A stretch of 6,480 bases of DNA from JAJRZX01 sp964472295 (GTDB lineage Bacteria; Desulfobacterota; GWC2-55-46; JADFVP01), in the NCBI GenBank assembly GCA_964472295.1, contig CAYYJQ010000072.1:1-6480 (forward strand), read 5' to 3'. A model generated the notes under the pieces. That model saw nothing but the letters and a program-made list of their open reading frames with translations. It did no database searches and was not told the origin of the DNA. Of this stretch, positions 6,383-6,480 are shown one piece after another. The first letter of the stretch is position 1. Each line of letters begins with the position of its first letter. The translations under genes and the position numbers were made by a program.

Positions 6383-6398
6383 TTAATTCAGACTTTCC
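6372..6398. repeat. inverted repeat 1: 11-bp perfect stem over the methyltransferase stop
   Basis: GGAAAGTCTGA (6372-6382) is the exact reverse complement of TCAGACTTTCC (6388-6398), with a TTAAT loop. The left arm is the last three sense codons plus the TGA stop of the methyltransferase. No T tract follows, so it is not a typical intrinsic terminator. It may protect the 3' end of the mRNA or be part of the element formed with the three repeats that follow. Confidence 0.75.
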
Positions 6399-6399
6399 A

Positions 6400-6419
6400 G
6401 CAACACATGGATGTGTTGC
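6400..6419. repeat. inverted repeat 2: 9-bp perfect arms
   Basis: GCAACACAT (6400-6408) and ATGTGTTGC (6411-6419) are exact reverse complements separated by GG. As RNA the stem would be about 8 bp with a 4-base loop. It begins one base after repeat 1 ends and abuts repeat 3. Confidence 0.75.
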
Positions 6420-6450
6420 CATTTTCTATAACTGTAAGTTATTGAAAATG
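6420..6450. repeat. inverted repeat 3: interrupted 14-bp stem
   Basis: CATTTTC (6420-6426) pairs with GAAAATG (6444-6450). After one T-T mismatch, ATAACT (6428-6433) pairs with AGTTAT (6437-6442), leaving a GTA loop. It is AT-rich and directly abuts repeat 2. Confidence 0.7.
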
Positions 6451-6456
6451 TGAGAA

Positions 6457-6480
6457 AAAGAAAAACCGCGCTTTTTCTTT
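6457..6480. repeat. inverted repeat 4: A-rich/T-rich arms, possibly a terminator cut by the window edge
   Basis: AAAGAAAAA (6457-6465) and TTTTTCTTT (6472-6480) are exact reverse complements around CCGCGC. The purine-rich arm extends left to 6453, so the stem may continue past the window. The form (A arm, GC centre, T arm) resembles a bidirectional terminator, but the stem is almost free of GC pairs and would be weak alone. Confidence 0.55.

Noticed and set aside
6372..6398. Inverted repeat 1 as a standard intrinsic terminator
   Set aside because: No T tract follows the stem on either strand.
6408..6419. Sigma-54-like TGG...TTGC element
   Set aside because: GG and GC are separated by 7 bases instead of the required 10, and the bases are explained by inverted repeat 2.

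Overview
The window carries seven protein-coding genes, one 100-base assembly gap and several inverted repeats. No rRNA, tRNA, CRISPR array, transposase or phage gene was seen. Base composition is moderately GC-rich. AGG for arginine and ATA for isoleucine are common, and most SD sites are AGGAGG-like. Gene content (rubrerythrin, periplasmic di-haem cytochrome c peroxidase, LemA, HtpX, cytochrome b561, YceI) suggests a Gram-negative bacterium with c-type cytochromes that lives anaerobically or microaerobically. A Desulfobacterota- or Nitrospirota-like lineage is my inference from gene content and codon use, not a proven assignment. The run of exactly 100 Ns says this is a scaffolded draft assembly.

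Left part (1-1811), minus strand. Bases 1-74 lie downstream of rubrerythrin and show no gene or clear terminator. Rubrerythrin (75-647) has a strong SD and an AT-tract-rich upstream region. A GC-rich hairpin with a T-rich tail (795-829) looks like the terminator of the next gene, a two-haem cytochrome c peroxidase (858-1811). That gene has its own promoter candidate at 1840-1869. Both proteins reduce hydrogen peroxide, one in the cytoplasm and one in the periplasm, so this flank reads as a peroxide-defence pair.

Middle part (1812-4388). A gene-free divergent region of about 470 bases separates the peroxidase from a plus-strand operon. The operon is lemA (2285-2872), htpX (2914-3912) and a zinc-ribbon protein (3909-4388) whose start overlaps the htpX stop as ATGA. 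The assembly gap falls inside this third gene. The set looks like a membrane-protein quality-control unit: a LemA membrane protein, an HtpX-type membrane metalloprotease and a small zinc-ribbon partner.

Right part (4389-6480), plus strand. A 171-base spacer with a GC-rich hairpin precedes a cytochrome b561 gene (4560-5129). It overlaps yceI (5126-5728) by 4 bases, the same order as the E. coli yceJ-yceI pair. A class I SAM-dependent methyltransferase (5780-6382) follows after 51 bases. From the methyltransferase stop codon to the window edge, four inverted repeats stand almost back to back (6372-6480). This is the most unusual structure here and is not explained by the genes.

I did not find a clear new multi-gene system. 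The best leads are the tandem inverted repeats at the right edge and the LemA-HtpX-zinc-ribbon operon.
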